Below, piece after piece: positions 51,276 through 61,973 of a DNA stretch of 64,000 nt. The position numbers were made by a program, and so were the translations under genes. Where the stretch lies: positions 1,614,439-1,678,438 of the forward strand of contig NZ_PHNC01000031.1 of NCBI RefSeq assembly GCF_003121295.1, given 5' to 3'. The notes below the pieces were generated by a model that ran no database searches, was not told where the DNA came from, and saw nothing but the letters and a program-made list of their open reading frames with translations. The stretch comes from Streptomyces orinoci. GTDB taxonomy: Bacteria > Actinomycetota > Actinomycetes > Streptomycetales > Streptomycetaceae. Numbering within the stretch: the first letter of the stretch is position 1; each line of letters begins with the position of its first letter.

Positions 51276-52259
51276 ATGGGCCGTAGCTACGATCAGTTCT
51301 GTCCGGCCGCGCGGGCCCTTGATGTGATCGGCGGGCGGTGGACCCTGCTGATCGTACGGGAGCTGCTGCTGGGGCCCCGGCGCTATACGGACCTGGTCGC
51401 CGGGCTGCCCGGCATCGGCCCCAATGTGCTGGCCGAGCGGCTGCGCGAGCTGCGCGAGGCGGGCATCCTCACCCAGGCCAAACTGCCGCCCCCGGCCGCC
51501 TCCACGGTCTATGAGCTGACCGAACTGGGCGCCGCCATGCGCCCCTTGGTGGACGAGCTGTCCCGGTGGGGGATGCGGCTGATGGGGCTGCCGCGGCCGG
51601 GGGAGCGGTTGCGGCTGGGCTGGGTGCTGGGCTGTGTACGCGCCAGTTTCCGGCCGGAGATGGCCCGCGGGGTGCATGAGACCTATGAGTACCGGGTCGA
51701 TGGCGAGGCGTTCCATCTGCGGGTGGACGACGGGTCGCTGGAGGTGCGCCATGGCCCGGCCGCCGCGCCCGACTGTGTGCTCACCGCCGATCTGTGGACC
51801 GTACTGGCCATTGGCTCCCGCCTGCTGCCGGTCCGGGAGGCCCTGGAGGGCGGTCTGGCCCGGCTGGACGGTGAACTCGACGTGCTGGAACGGGCGATAG
51901 CCATTCTGGGCGGGCATCTGGAGGCCACCGGCGGGCGCTATGGGATCGTGGGCGCCGTTGGCGCCAGTTTCCGGCCGGAGGCGGCGCGGGGTGTCCATGA
52001 GAGCTATGAGTTCCGGGTCAACGGTGGTGCGCTGGTCTTCCATGCCGTGGTGGACGACGGGGCCGTGGAGATGCGGGCGGGGGCCGCGTCCGAGCCGGCC
52101 GCGATGCTCAGTACGGACCTGGCCACCCTGATCCGGCTCGGGGCCGGTTCGGTGAGTTTGGAGGAGGCGCTGGCCCGGGACACCACGTCGGTCGCCGGGG
52201 ATCCGGAGGCGGGGCTGCGGATGGCGGCGGCCTTCGGGGCGGTGGTCAGCGCCCCGTAG
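51276..52259 (+). CDS. HxlR-type winged-helix regulator with duplicated SCP2-like C-terminus
   Basis: 327 residues. N-terminal HxlR domain (1-95): CPAARALDVIGGRWTLLIVR, ELLLGPRRYTDLVAGLPGIG, PNVLAERLRELREAGIL and a wing VYELTELGAAMRPLVDEL. Then two similar blocks: ASFRPEMARGVHETYEYRVD (about 126) and ASFRPEAARGVHESYEFRVN (about 232), each followed by F-x-x-x-V-D-D-G-x-x-E-x-R and a T/S-D-L-x-T-L segment, as in SCP2 sterol-binding-like domains. A hydrophobic ligand may bind there. Two copies are unusual; one is normal for this Streptomyces family. ATG 51276 used. Confidence 0.9.
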   Translation: MGRSYDQFCPAARALDVIGGRWTLLIVRELLLGPRRYTDLVAGLPGIGPNVLAERLRELREAGILTQAKLPPPAASTVYELTELGAAMRPLVDELSRWGMRLMGLPRPGERLRLGWVLGCVRASFRPEMARGVHETYEYRVDGEAFHLRVDDGSLEVRHGPAAAPDCVLTADLWTVLAIGSRLLPVREALEGGLARLDGELDVLERAIAILGGHLEATGGRYGIVGAVGASFRPEAARGVHESYEFRVNGGALVFHAVVDDGAVEMRAGAASEPAAMLSTDLATLIRLGAGSVSLEEALARDTTSVAGDPEAGLRMAAAFGAVVSAP

Positions 52260-52289
52260 GGGGCGCTCTCCGGGGACTGCGCCCCCTAC
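52256..52289. terminator. Bidirectional terminator spanning both convergent stops
   Basis: GTAGGGGGCGC (52256-52266) and GCGCCCCCTAC (52279-52289) are perfectly complementary with a 12-base loop. The left arm covers the HxlR stop region (ending 52259) and the right arm covers the stop of the minus-strand ABC gene (52286). Confidence 0.8.
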
Positions 52290-54148
52290 ACCACGCTCTC
52301 CCGCCAGGCCCGGTGCAGCTCCGAGAACCGGCCCGTGCCCGCGATGAGTTCGGCCGGGGGGCCGTCCTCGACGATCCGGCCGTGTGACATCACCAGCACC
52401 CGGTCCGCGATCTCCACCGTGGACAGCCGGTGCGCGATGATCACCGCGGTACGGCCACGCAGCACCGTGTGCATGGCGCGCTGGACGGCCTGTTCGCCGG
52501 GGATGTCCAGCGAGGAGGTGGCCTCGTCCAGGATCAGCACGGCCGGGTCGGCCAGCAGGGCCCGGGCGAAGGAGACCAACTGCCGCTGCCCCGCCGAGAT
52601 CCGCCCGCCCCGCTTGCGGACATCGGTGTCATAGCCCTCCGGCATGGCGGTGATGAAGTCATGGGCGCCGATCGCCTTCGCCGCCCGCTCGATGTCCGCC
52701 CGGGTGGCGTCGGGACGGCCGATGGCGATGTTCTCGGCGATGGTGCCGGAGAACAGGAACGCCTCCTGGGTCACCATCACCACCCCGCGCCGCAGATCCG
52801 GCCCGGACAGCTCGCGCAGTGGCACCCCGTCCAGCAACACCTCGCCCTCGGTGGGGTCATAGAACCGGGCCAGCAGCTTGGCCAGGGTGGACTTGCCCGC
52901 GCCGGTGGAACCCACCACGGCCACCGTCTGCCCCGCGGGCAGGGTGAGGTCGAAGCGGGGCAGCACCTCGCCGCCGGTACGGTAGGCGAAACTCACGCCA
53001 CGGAAGCTCACTTCGCGGCCGGGGCGGGCGGCCGGACGGTTCGGCAGCGGCCGTGGTGCGGCGGGCTCCGGAACCGAGGGGCGCTGGGCCAGCAGCCCGG
53101 CGATCTTCTCCAGGGAAGCGGCCGCCGACTGGTAGGAGTTGAGGAACATCCCCAGCTGGTCCACCGGGTCGTAGAGGCGGCGCAGATAGAGCACCGCCGC
53201 GGCCAGCACGCCCAGGGCCAGCCCCCCGTCGGCCACCCGGTAGGCGCCCCAGACCACGATCCCGGCCAGCGAGACATTGCAGACCAGCCGGGAGGTCATC
53301 ACATACCAGGCCATGGCCGTCATGGCGGCCCGGTTGGTCTCCCGGTGACGGGAGTTGAGCCGGTCGAAGTGGGCGTCATTGACGCGCTCCCGGCGGAACG
53401 CCTGCACCGGCCGGATGCCATTGATGGTCTCGGTGAACTTCACGATCACCGCGGCGATGGCGGTGGACTTGTTCCGGTGGATCACCAGCGAACGCCGCCC
53501 GTACCAGCGCACCAGCAGCCACAGCGGAGTGAAGGACAGCAGCGCCACCACACCCGTCTCCCAGTCCAGCCAGATCAGGGTGACCGAGACCAGGAACAGC
53601 GAGACGGCGATGCCCATCAGCTCCTGCAGGCCGTCGTTGAGCAGCTCGCGCAGGGACTCGATATCGGTGGTGGCCCGGGAGATCAGCCGGCCCGAGGTGT
53701 AGCGCTCATGGAAGTCCACGCTCAGCGTCTGGGCGTGCCGGAAAATCCGGCCGCGCAGATCCAGCAGGGCGTTCTGGCCCACCCGGGCGGAGATCTGGAT
53801 ATAGGCGTGCATCAGCAGGCCGGAGGCCAGGGCGCAGCCGAGGTAGGCGGTGCCCACCGCGATCAGCGGCCCGTAGTCATGGCGGCGCACCGCCGGGACA
53901 CCCCGGTCGATGGCGTAGGCCACCAGCAACGGGCCCGCCTGGACGGCGGCTTGCTGGAGCAGCAGGACCAGGACGGTCAGCCGGACCCGGCCCCGGGCGG
54001 GGGCCAGCAGCGAGCGCAGCAGGGCCAGTGAGGCGCCCTTGGGGACATGCAGCACATCCTGGCTGACGGCGTCGGCGGTCCGGGGATCCGGGGTCTGGCC
54101 GGTATGGTCCTCGGTGGCGGAGGGCTGGTCGGAGACGGAGGTGGTCAT
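52286..54148 (-). CDS. ABC exporter half-transporter with consensus NBD
   Basis: 620 residues: six membrane helices (about 45-335) fused to an ATPase domain (about 365-610). TMD starts LLRSLLAPARGRVRLTVLVL. NBD: Walker A GSTGAGKST, Q-loop VMVTQEAFLFSGTIAEN, signature ISAGQRQLVSFARALLADP, Walker B LILDEATSSLD with the catalytic Glu, and the H-loop in IIAHRLSTVE. It forms a heterodimer with the upstream gene product; their reading frames overlap (ATGA). Substrate unknown; lipids, peptides or drugs are typical. Confidence 0.94.
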   Translation of the reverse strand: MTTSVSDQPSATEDHTGQTPDPRTADAVSQDVLHVPKGASLALLRSLLAPARGRVRLTVLVLLLQQAAVQAGPLLVAYAIDRGVPAVRRHDYGPLIAVGTAYLGCALASGLLMHAYIQISARVGQNALLDLRGRIFRHAQTLSVDFHERYTSGRLISRATTDIESLRELLNDGLQELMGIAVSLFLVSVTLIWLDWETGVVALLSFTPLWLLVRWYGRRSLVIHRNKSTAIAAVIVKFTETINGIRPVQAFRRERVNDAHFDRLNSRHRETNRAAMTAMAWYVMTSRLVCNVSLAGIVVWGAYRVADGGLALGVLAAAVLYLRRLYDPVDQLGMFLNSYQSAAASLEKIAGLLAQRPSVPEPAAPRPLPNRPAARPGREVSFRGVSFAYRTGGEVLPRFDLTLPAGQTVAVVGSTGAGKSTLAKLLARFYDPTEGEVLLDGVPLRELSGPDLRRGVVMVTQEAFLFSGTIAENIAIGRPDATRADIERAAKAIGAHDFITAMPEGYDTDVRKRGGRISAGQRQLVSFARALLADPAVLILDEATSSLDIPGEQAVQRAMHTVLRGRTAVIIAHRLSTVEIADRVLVMSHGRIVEDGPPAELIAGTGRFSELHRAWRESVV

Positions 54149-55956
54149 CGTCGGGCGTCTCCTTCGGCTTGCGGGTGGTGCTCCTGTCCGGACATGAGTC
54201 GGGCGTACTCCCGGTTACTGTGCAGCAATTCCTGGTGTGTGCCCACCGCGGCGATGCGCCCCCGGGACAGCAGGGCCACCCGGTCGGCGAGCAGCACGGT
54301 GGACGGGCGGTGGGCGACCACCAGGGCGGTGGTGGTGGCCAGCACCTCCCGCAGCGCCCGTTCCACCAGCGCCTCGGTGTGGACGTCCAGGGCGGACAGC
54401 GGGTCGTCCAGGACCAGAAAGCGCGGCCGGCCCACCACCGCCCGGGCCAGCGCCAGGCGTTGGCGCTGTCCGCCGGACAGGCTCAGGCCCTGCTCGCCGA
54501 CCTGGGTGCGGTGGCCCTCGGGCAGGTCGTGGACGAAGTCCGCCTGGGCCACGGCCAATGCCCGCAGCAGCTCCTCCTCCCGGGCCTCGTCGGTGCCCAT
54601 CAGGACGTTCTCGCCCGCGCTGGCGGAGAACAGGGTGGGTTCCTCGAAGGCCACCGACACCAGCCGGCGCAGCCGTTCCCGGGGCAGGGCGGCGATGTCC
54701 TGGCCGTCCAGGGTGATCCGGCCGGCGGTGGCCTCGTGCAGCCGGGGGATCAGCGCGGTCAGCGTGGTCTTGCCGCTGCCGGTGGCGCCGACCAGGGCCA
54801 TGGTCTCGCCGGTCCGGATGTGCAGGTCTATGCCGCGCAGCACCGGCGGCGCCTCCGGCGGGGCGTCGGGGTAGCGGAACTCCACGCCCGTCATGCGCAG
54901 TCCGTCCCCGGGCAGCGGTGGCTCGGCGGTGGCCGGGGCGGCCGGGTCGGGGGAGGGCAGGGGAGCGTCCATCACCTGCATATAGCGGTCGGTGGCGGCC
55001 GCCGCGTCATTGGCGATGGCCAGCAGGAAGCCTATGGACTCCACCGGCCAGCGCAGGGCCAGGGCGGTGGAGAGGAAGGCCACCAGCGCCCCGGCGGTGA
55101 GGTGGTCGTCGGCGACCTGCACCATGCCCAGCATCAGGGCCGCCCCGATGGCCACCTCCGGCAGCGCCATGATCAGGCCCCAGAGCACGCCCAGCAGCCG
55201 GGCCTTGTGCATCTCGGTGCCGCGCAGCCGGGCGGAGAGCTCCGCGAACGCCCGTTCCTGGCCACGGTGCTGGCCGAATCCCTTGATGACCCGGATGCCC
55301 AGCACGCTCTCCTCGACCACCGTGGTCAGATCGCCCACCTGGTCCTGGGCGGTGCGCGCGGCCCGGGAGTAACTCACCTCGAAATAGCGGCAGAGGATCA
55401 CCAGCGGGACCACCGGGGCCAGCAGCACCAGGCCCAGCGTCCACTGCTGGAGCAGCAGGATGACAAAACCCAGCGCGATGGTCAGCCCGTTGACCACCAG
55501 GAAGGTCACCCCGAAGGCCAGGAAGATGCGCAGCAGCATCAGATCGGTGGTGCCCCGGGAGAGCAACTGGCCCGAGGGCCACTGGTCGTGGAAGGAGACC
55601 GGCAGCCGTTGCAGCCGGCGGTAGAGGGCGGCGCGCATCCGGGCCTCGACCCCGGTGAGCGGGCCGGCCACCATCATCCGCCGGACGCCGAACAGCCCGG
55701 CCTCCAGCACCCCCAGCACCAACAGGGCCAGCCCGCCGAGCCACACTCCCGAGGGGTCCTTGTCGGCGATCGGCCCGTCCACGATCCACTTCAGGGCGAG
55801 CGGGATGACCAGGCTCATGGCGGAGGCCGTGGTGGCCACCGCCACGGCACCGAGGAACCTGCCGCGCACCGGCCGCACATAGGGCCACAGGCGCAGCAAC
55901 GAGCGCACGGTGGAGCGGCGTTGGGCGGCGGGCTTCTCTTCCTCGGTTCCGGTCAT
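54145..55956 (-). CDS. ABC exporter half-transporter with degenerate NBD
   Basis: 603 residues from ATG 55956. Six membrane helices (about 20-320) and an ATPase domain (about 345-595): Walker A GATGSGKTT, Q-loop variant VAFEEPTLFSASAGENV (Glu-Glu in place of the usual Gln), signature LSGGQRQRLALARAVVGRP, and Walker B FLVLDDPLSALD, in which the catalytic Glu is replaced by Asp. H-loop VVAHRPSTV is intact. Such an Asp is typical of the degenerate site in heterodimeric exporters such as TM287/288 and BmrCD. It is cotranslated with the consensus partner downstream. Confidence 0.94.
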   Translation of the reverse strand: MTGTEEEKPAAQRRSTVRSLLRLWPYVRPVRGRFLGAVAVATTASAMSLVIPLALKWIVDGPIADKDPSGVWLGGLALLVLGVLEAGLFGVRRMMVAGPLTGVEARMRAALYRRLQRLPVSFHDQWPSGQLLSRGTTDLMLLRIFLAFGVTFLVVNGLTIALGFVILLLQQWTLGLVLLAPVVPLVILCRYFEVSYSRAARTAQDQVGDLTTVVEESVLGIRVIKGFGQHRGQERAFAELSARLRGTEMHKARLLGVLWGLIMALPEVAIGAALMLGMVQVADDHLTAGALVAFLSTALALRWPVESIGFLLAIANDAAAATDRYMQVMDAPLPSPDPAAPATAEPPLPGDGLRMTGVEFRYPDAPPEAPPVLRGIDLHIRTGETMALVGATGSGKTTLTALIPRLHEATAGRITLDGQDIAALPRERLRRLVSVAFEEPTLFSASAGENVLMGTDEAREEELLRALAVAQADFVHDLPEGHRTQVGEQGLSLSGGQRQRLALARAVVGRPRFLVLDDPLSALDVHTEALVERALREVLATTTALVVAHRPSTVLLADRVALLSRGRIAAVGTHQELLHSNREYARLMSGQEHHPQAEGDARR

Positions 55957-55990
55957 CAGTGGCGAGACTACGGTCCGCCACTGACACCGC

Positions 55991-58294
<2,304 letters not shown>

Positions 58295-58373
58295 GTGTCG
58301 CCTCCGGGCGGCTTTCGGGTGGCATGCCGCGATGTCGCCTGTCCCCCCTTTCTTCCCACTCCAGCGCGATAGT

Positions 58374-58395
58374 GCGCATGCGCTCACACGTGTGA
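58374..58395. promoter_or_regulatory. Two abutting perfect palindromes in the glgX/L,D-transpeptidase gap
   Basis: GCGCATGCGC (58374-58383) is followed at once by TCACACGTGTGA (58384-58395). They lie 80-101 bases upstream of glgX and 62-83 upstream of the divergent transpeptidase start, and may be regulator-binding sites. Confidence 0.5.
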
Positions 58396-58456
58396 CCGGT
58401 TGCAGCAAGGGAGTGCAGCGACGTTTCCCGGGAGGAAACGTGTCGTTGGGACCGTT

Positions 58457-59671
58457 GTGACACCTTTTGCGCTTCCGCGCGCCCTGCGCGGGCTGTTTGT
58501 GCTGGCCGCACTGGCCCTGCTCGGGGGATGCGCCCCGGGCGCCCCCGAGCCCGCGTTGACGGATGACGAGCGGCCCGCCGCCGAGCTGATCCGGGTGGTG
58601 CCCGGCGACGGCGCCAAAAATGTCCGGGCCAATGACGCGTTCGAGGTGCGGGTGTCGGAGGGCCGGCTGGAGCAGGTGCGGGTCACCGAGATCTGGGACA
58701 GCGGGCGGCGCGCGGTGGAGGGGCGGGTGATGGACGGCGGGCGCAGCTGGCGGCCGACCGGCGGGCCGCTGGGGCTGGCCGCCCGCTACACGGTGGACGC
58801 CGTGGCCCGGGACGCCGCCGGCCACCGGGCGGCCCGGCACACCGAGTTCAGGACCTATGTGCCGGAGCACCGGTTCGTCGGCTATCTGACTCCGGCGCCG
58901 CACTCCACGGTGGGCACCGGAATGATCGTCTCCTTCGGCTTCAGCCGGCCGATCAGCGACCGGGCCGCGGTGGAGCGCGCCATCCAGGTCCGTTCCCGGC
59001 CGCCGACCCAGATCGCCGGGCACTGGTTCGGCTCCTCCCGGCTGGACTTCAGGCCGCGCGAGTACTGGAAGCCGGGCACCGTGGTCACCGTGGATCTGCG
59101 GCTGCGCGATGTGCGGGGGGCGGACGGGGTGTACGGGGCGCAGCGCAAGACGGTTACCTTCACCGTGGGGCGCAGCCAGGTCAGCACGGTGGACGCGGCG
59201 GCGCACATGATGACCGTGGTGCGCGACGGGGCGCCGCCGGCCAGGGTTCCGGTGACCACGGGCGGCCGGGCGAACCCGACTTATCACGGCAAGATGGTGA
59301 TCAGCGAGAAGTTCGAGGTGACCCGGATGAACGGGGACACCGTGGGCTTCGGCGGCGAGTACAACATCCGCGATGTGCCGCACGCCATGCGGCTGACCGG
59401 TTCCGGCACCTTTCTGCACGGCAACTACTGGGCCAAACCGGAGGTGTTCGGCACCCAGAACGTCAGCCATGGCTGTATCGGTCTGCGGGATGTGCAGGGC
59501 GGCGGGCGGGACACCCCGGCGGCCTGGTTCTACAACGGCTCGCTGATCGGCGATGTGGTGGAGGTGGTCAACTCCGCCGGGCGGCCGGTGACCGCGGACA
59601 ACGGGCTGGGCGGCTGGAACATGTCCTGGCAGGACTGGCGGGCCGGCTCGGCGCTGCGCGAACTGGACTGA
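58457..59671 (+). CDS. L,D-transpeptidase lipoprotein with Ig-like domains, copy 1
   Basis: 404 residues from GTG 58457, a start without a clear ribosome-binding site. Lipoprotein signal LFVLAALALLGGC (lipobox LGGC). Two Ig-like domains (about 45-250) like those of LdtMt2, then a YkuD domain with RMNGDTVGFGGEYNIRDV, HAMRLTGSGTFLHGNYWAK and the active-site SHGCIGLRD (Cys340), which forms the acyl-enzyme and makes 3-3 peptidoglycan cross-links. A Trp-rich tail (GWNMSWQDW) follows. Outer face of membrane. A paralogue is encoded 228 bases downstream. Confidence 0.93.
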   Translation: MTPFALPRALRGLFVLAALALLGGCAPGAPEPALTDDERPAAELIRVVPGDGAKNVRANDAFEVRVSEGRLEQVRVTEIWDSGRRAVEGRVMDGGRSWRPTGGPLGLAARYTVDAVARDAAGHRAARHTEFRTYVPEHRFVGYLTPAPHSTVGTGMIVSFGFSRPISDRAAVERAIQVRSRPPTQIAGHWFGSSRLDFRPREYWKPGTVVTVDLRLRDVRGADGVYGAQRKTVTFTVGRSQVSTVDAAAHMMTVVRDGAPPARVPVTTGGRANPTYHGKMVISEKFEVTRMNGDTVGFGGEYNIRDVPHAMRLTGSGTFLHGNYWAKPEVFGTQNVSHGCIGLRDVQGGGRDTPAAWFYNGSLIGDVVEVVNSAGRPVTADNGLGGWNMSWQDWRAGSALRELD

Positions 59672-59785
59672 CTTGGGCTGACTTGCCCGGCGCGCGGGGG
59701 AGTTGGCGCCCCCGGCCGCCGGGCGGTTGGGACGGAATGGTGACATTCGCGGGGGCGAATGATGTCCTATGTGTGTGGTTGTCTG

Positions 59786-59805
59786 GCGCCATGCGCGCAT
59801 GGCGC
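59786..59805. promoter_or_regulatory. Perfect 20-base palindrome upstream of second L,D-transpeptidase
   Basis: GCGCCATGCGCGCATGGCGC is fully self-complementary without spacer. It lies 94 bases before the start of the second transpeptidase, after a CATTCGC/GCGAATG inverted repeat at 59744-59761. Together they mark a regulated promoter or processed leader in the 228-base gap. Confidence 0.6.
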
Positions 59806-59899
59806 GTTGGCGGCTTCGCCGGTTCGCCGACTCGCCGGCGGGGGAGGCCGTCTGGGGGGCACCGCGGGGCCGCGGGCCGGGCGAGGGGAGACAAGCGTT

Positions 59900-61111
59900 G
59901 TGATTGCGCAGCCGATGTCCGACAGCCGTGGGCGCCGCCGGGCGCTGGCCGCACTGCTGCTGGGGACGGCACTGGCCCTGACCACCGCGTGCGGTGGCTC
60001 GTCCGGCGGGGGAAGGACGGGCGGCGGGCGGGGCGGGGAGGAGTCCCGGGCGGTGGTGACGATCACGCCCAGGGACGGCGCCAGTGATGTGGGGACCAGC
60101 GGGGCGCTACGGGTCACCGCGCGGCAGGGCAGCCTGACTTCGGTGAAGGTGACGGACGGCAAGGGGCGTCCGGTGGAGGGCCGGATATCCGGCGACGGCT
60201 CCTCCTGGGAGCCCTCCGGTCATCTGGCCGCCGCCACCAGGTACACGGTGGACGCCATGGCCAGGGACAAGGACGGCCGGCAGTCCGCCAAGCACGCCGT
60301 CTTCACCACCCTGACGCCCAAGAACACCTTTGTCGCCTACTTCACCCCGGAGGACGGCAGCGAGGTCGGCGTGGGGATGCCGGTGTCGCTGGACTTCAGC
60401 CGGGGCATCACCGACCCCCGGTCGGTGGAGAAGGCGGTCCGGGTCACCGCCGACCCGCCGGTGGAGATCAGGAGCCACTGGTTCGGCAACGACCGGCTGG
60501 ACTTCCGGCCGGAGAAGTACTGGACGCCCGGCACCAAGGTCACGCTCAGCATGAACCTGGACGGCGTCCAGGGCCGGGAGGGCGTCTACGGCACCCAGAA
60601 CAAGACCGTGCGGTTCACCATCGGCCGCAGCCAGATCAGCACGGTGGACACCCGCAGCCATGAGATGACCGTCCGGCGGGACGGCAAGGCCGTCAGGACC
60701 ATTCCCATCTCGGCCGGCGGCCCCGGACACACCACCTACAACGGCCAGATGGTGATCAGCGAGAAGTTCGAGGTGACCCGGATGAACGGGGACACCGTGG
60801 GCTTCGGCGGCGAGTACGACATCAAGGACGTGCCGCACGCCATGCGGCTCTCCAGCTCGGGCACCTTCATCCATGGCAACTACTGGTCGGGCGAGGGCAC
60901 TTTCGGCTCGGCGAACGTCAGCCACGGTTGTGTGGGCCTGTTCGACGAGCGCGGGGGCGGCGACCCGTCCACCCCGGCCGCCTGGTTCTACAACCATTCG
61001 CTGATCGGCGATGTGGTCGTGGTGGAGAACTCTCCCGACAAGACCATCCAGCCGGACAACGGGCTCAACGGCTGGAACATGCCCTGGTCCCAGTGGACGG
61101 CGGGCGGCTGA
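59900..61111 (+). CDS. L,D-transpeptidase lipoprotein with Ig-like domains, copy 2
   Basis: 403 residues from GTG 59900 (GGGGAG nine bases before); ATG 59915 is a possible alternative. Lipobox LALTTAC. Ig-like domains begin VVTITPRDGASDVGTSGALR and FVAYFTPEDGSEVGVGMPVS. YkuD domain: RMNGDTVGFGGEYDIKDV, HAMRLSSSGTFIHGNYWSG, catalytic SHGCVGLFD (Cys344), and the same Trp tail (GWNMPWSQW). Its close similarity to copy 1 indicates tandem duplication. It should cross-link peptidoglycan between meso/LL-DAP residues at the outer face of the membrane. Confidence 0.95.
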   Translation: MIAQPMSDSRGRRRALAALLLGTALALTTACGGSSGGGRTGGGRGGEESRAVVTITPRDGASDVGTSGALRVTARQGSLTSVKVTDGKGRPVEGRISGDGSSWEPSGHLAAATRYTVDAMARDKDGRQSAKHAVFTTLTPKNTFVAYFTPEDGSEVGVGMPVSLDFSRGITDPRSVEKAVRVTADPPVEIRSHWFGNDRLDFRPEKYWTPGTKVTLSMNLDGVQGREGVYGTQNKTVRFTIGRSQISTVDTRSHEMTVRRDGKAVRTIPISAGGPGHTTYNGQMVISEKFEVTRMNGDTVGFGGEYDIKDVPHAMRLSSSGTFIHGNYWSGEGTFGSANVSHGCVGLFDERGGGDPSTPAAWFYNHSLIGDVVVVENSPDKTIQPDNGLNGWNMPWSQWTAGG

Positions 61112-61139
61112 GCCGGGCGGGCACCGCGGTCCGTTCACC

Positions 61140-61571
61140 TCAATTCACAACGACTGTGCCGTGCATGGACGGGTGGATCGTGCAGATGTAGCTGAAGGTG
61201 CCGGAGGAGTTGAAGGTGAAGCTGTAGGAATCGCCAGGGCTGAGCGTCGGCGAGTTCAGCCCGGAGCCGGTCACGGTGTGCGATACGGAATCGTTGTTGG
61301 TCCATGTCACCGTGGTGCCCTTGGTCACCGTCAGGGTTGACGGCGAGAATGCGAAGCCGGCGATGGTCACTTGGCTCGCCGCCGCCGGTGCGCTCGGCGC
61401 CGCGGGGGCCATCGCGACCGTGGCAGGGCCTCTGGAGTATCCGTGGTCACCGGTCTCCCGGCCGTGCCCGTCGCCGCACCACGCGGCCGCCGTTGAGACG
61501 CTCGCGGCGGTGACAGCGGCGACCAGCAGGCTTGTGACGCGACAGCGGCGGGCCCACTTCGGGGAATCCAT
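61140..61571 (-). CDS. Secreted cupredoxin (plastocyanin-like copper protein)
   Basis: 143 residues from ATG 61571. Signal peptide with VTSLLVAAVTAASVSTAAA. The mature domain is a single blue-copper fold: ASQVTIAGFAFSPSTLTVTK, TTVTWTNNDSVSHTVTG (first Cu ligand His), PGDSYSFTFNSSGTFSYICT and IHPSMHGTVVV (Cys, second His and Met). Ligand pattern C-x2-H-x4-M is normal. Probably a secreted electron carrier or copper-binding protein. Start is uncertain: an upstream ATG is also in frame and ribosome-binding signals are weak. It is convergent with the transpeptidase gene. Confidence 0.9.
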   Translation of the reverse strand: MDSPKWARRCRVTSLLVAAVTAASVSTAAAWCGDGHGRETGDHGYSRGPATVAMAPAAPSAPAAASQVTIAGFAFSPSTLTVTKGTTVTWTNNDSVSHTVTGSGLNSPTLSPGDSYSFTFNSSGTFSYICTIHPSMHGTVVVN

Positions 61572-61804
61572 GCCTGATCCATGAGTCATGATGCGACCCA
61601 ATCTGTGCGGGTCCACGCGCGTCCCGCGAGGATGCGGGTCGCGCATCCAGACATTTCCGACGATACGTGGCGCATCCATGAGCTGTACAGGGCGGTCGCC
61701 GGGTCCGCTTCGTGGCTGAATCATTGCCTTCTTGGCGTGAAATTGATCCTTCAATCAGCCAGCCATGTGCTCGCCGACGCCGGACCGAGATCTGACGCCC
61801 CAAA

Positions 61805-61823
61805 ACTTGTTAGGCAAGCCTTT
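61805..61823. promoter_or_regulatory. Candidate iron box (DmdR/IdeR type)
   Basis: ACTTGTTAGGCAAGCCTTT contains the core GTTAGGC-A-x-CCT of the actinomycete iron box (TTAGGTTAGGCTAACCTAA), with 11 of 19 positions matching. It lies about 150 bases upstream of an iron ABC transporter operon and would allow repression by iron-loaded DmdR. Confidence 0.55.
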
Positions 61824-61973
61824 CCTGTCCTACGTTCTGCGCCACCAAGCCAGGTCCGGCGCCGTGCGAAGCCCCATGGATATGCGCACTCAATGCCATC
61901 CGCCTGACTGGATCCCAATCGTCCCGGGTGGAGCCGCAGCGGCCGAACCCTGCTCGTCATGGAGGGGCCCACC

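Noticed and set aside
58295..59800. N-terminal extension of the glgX frame by about 500 codons
   Set aside because: This part is antisense to the L,D-transpeptidase gene; the GlgX family starts near GTG 58294, with GGAGG before it.
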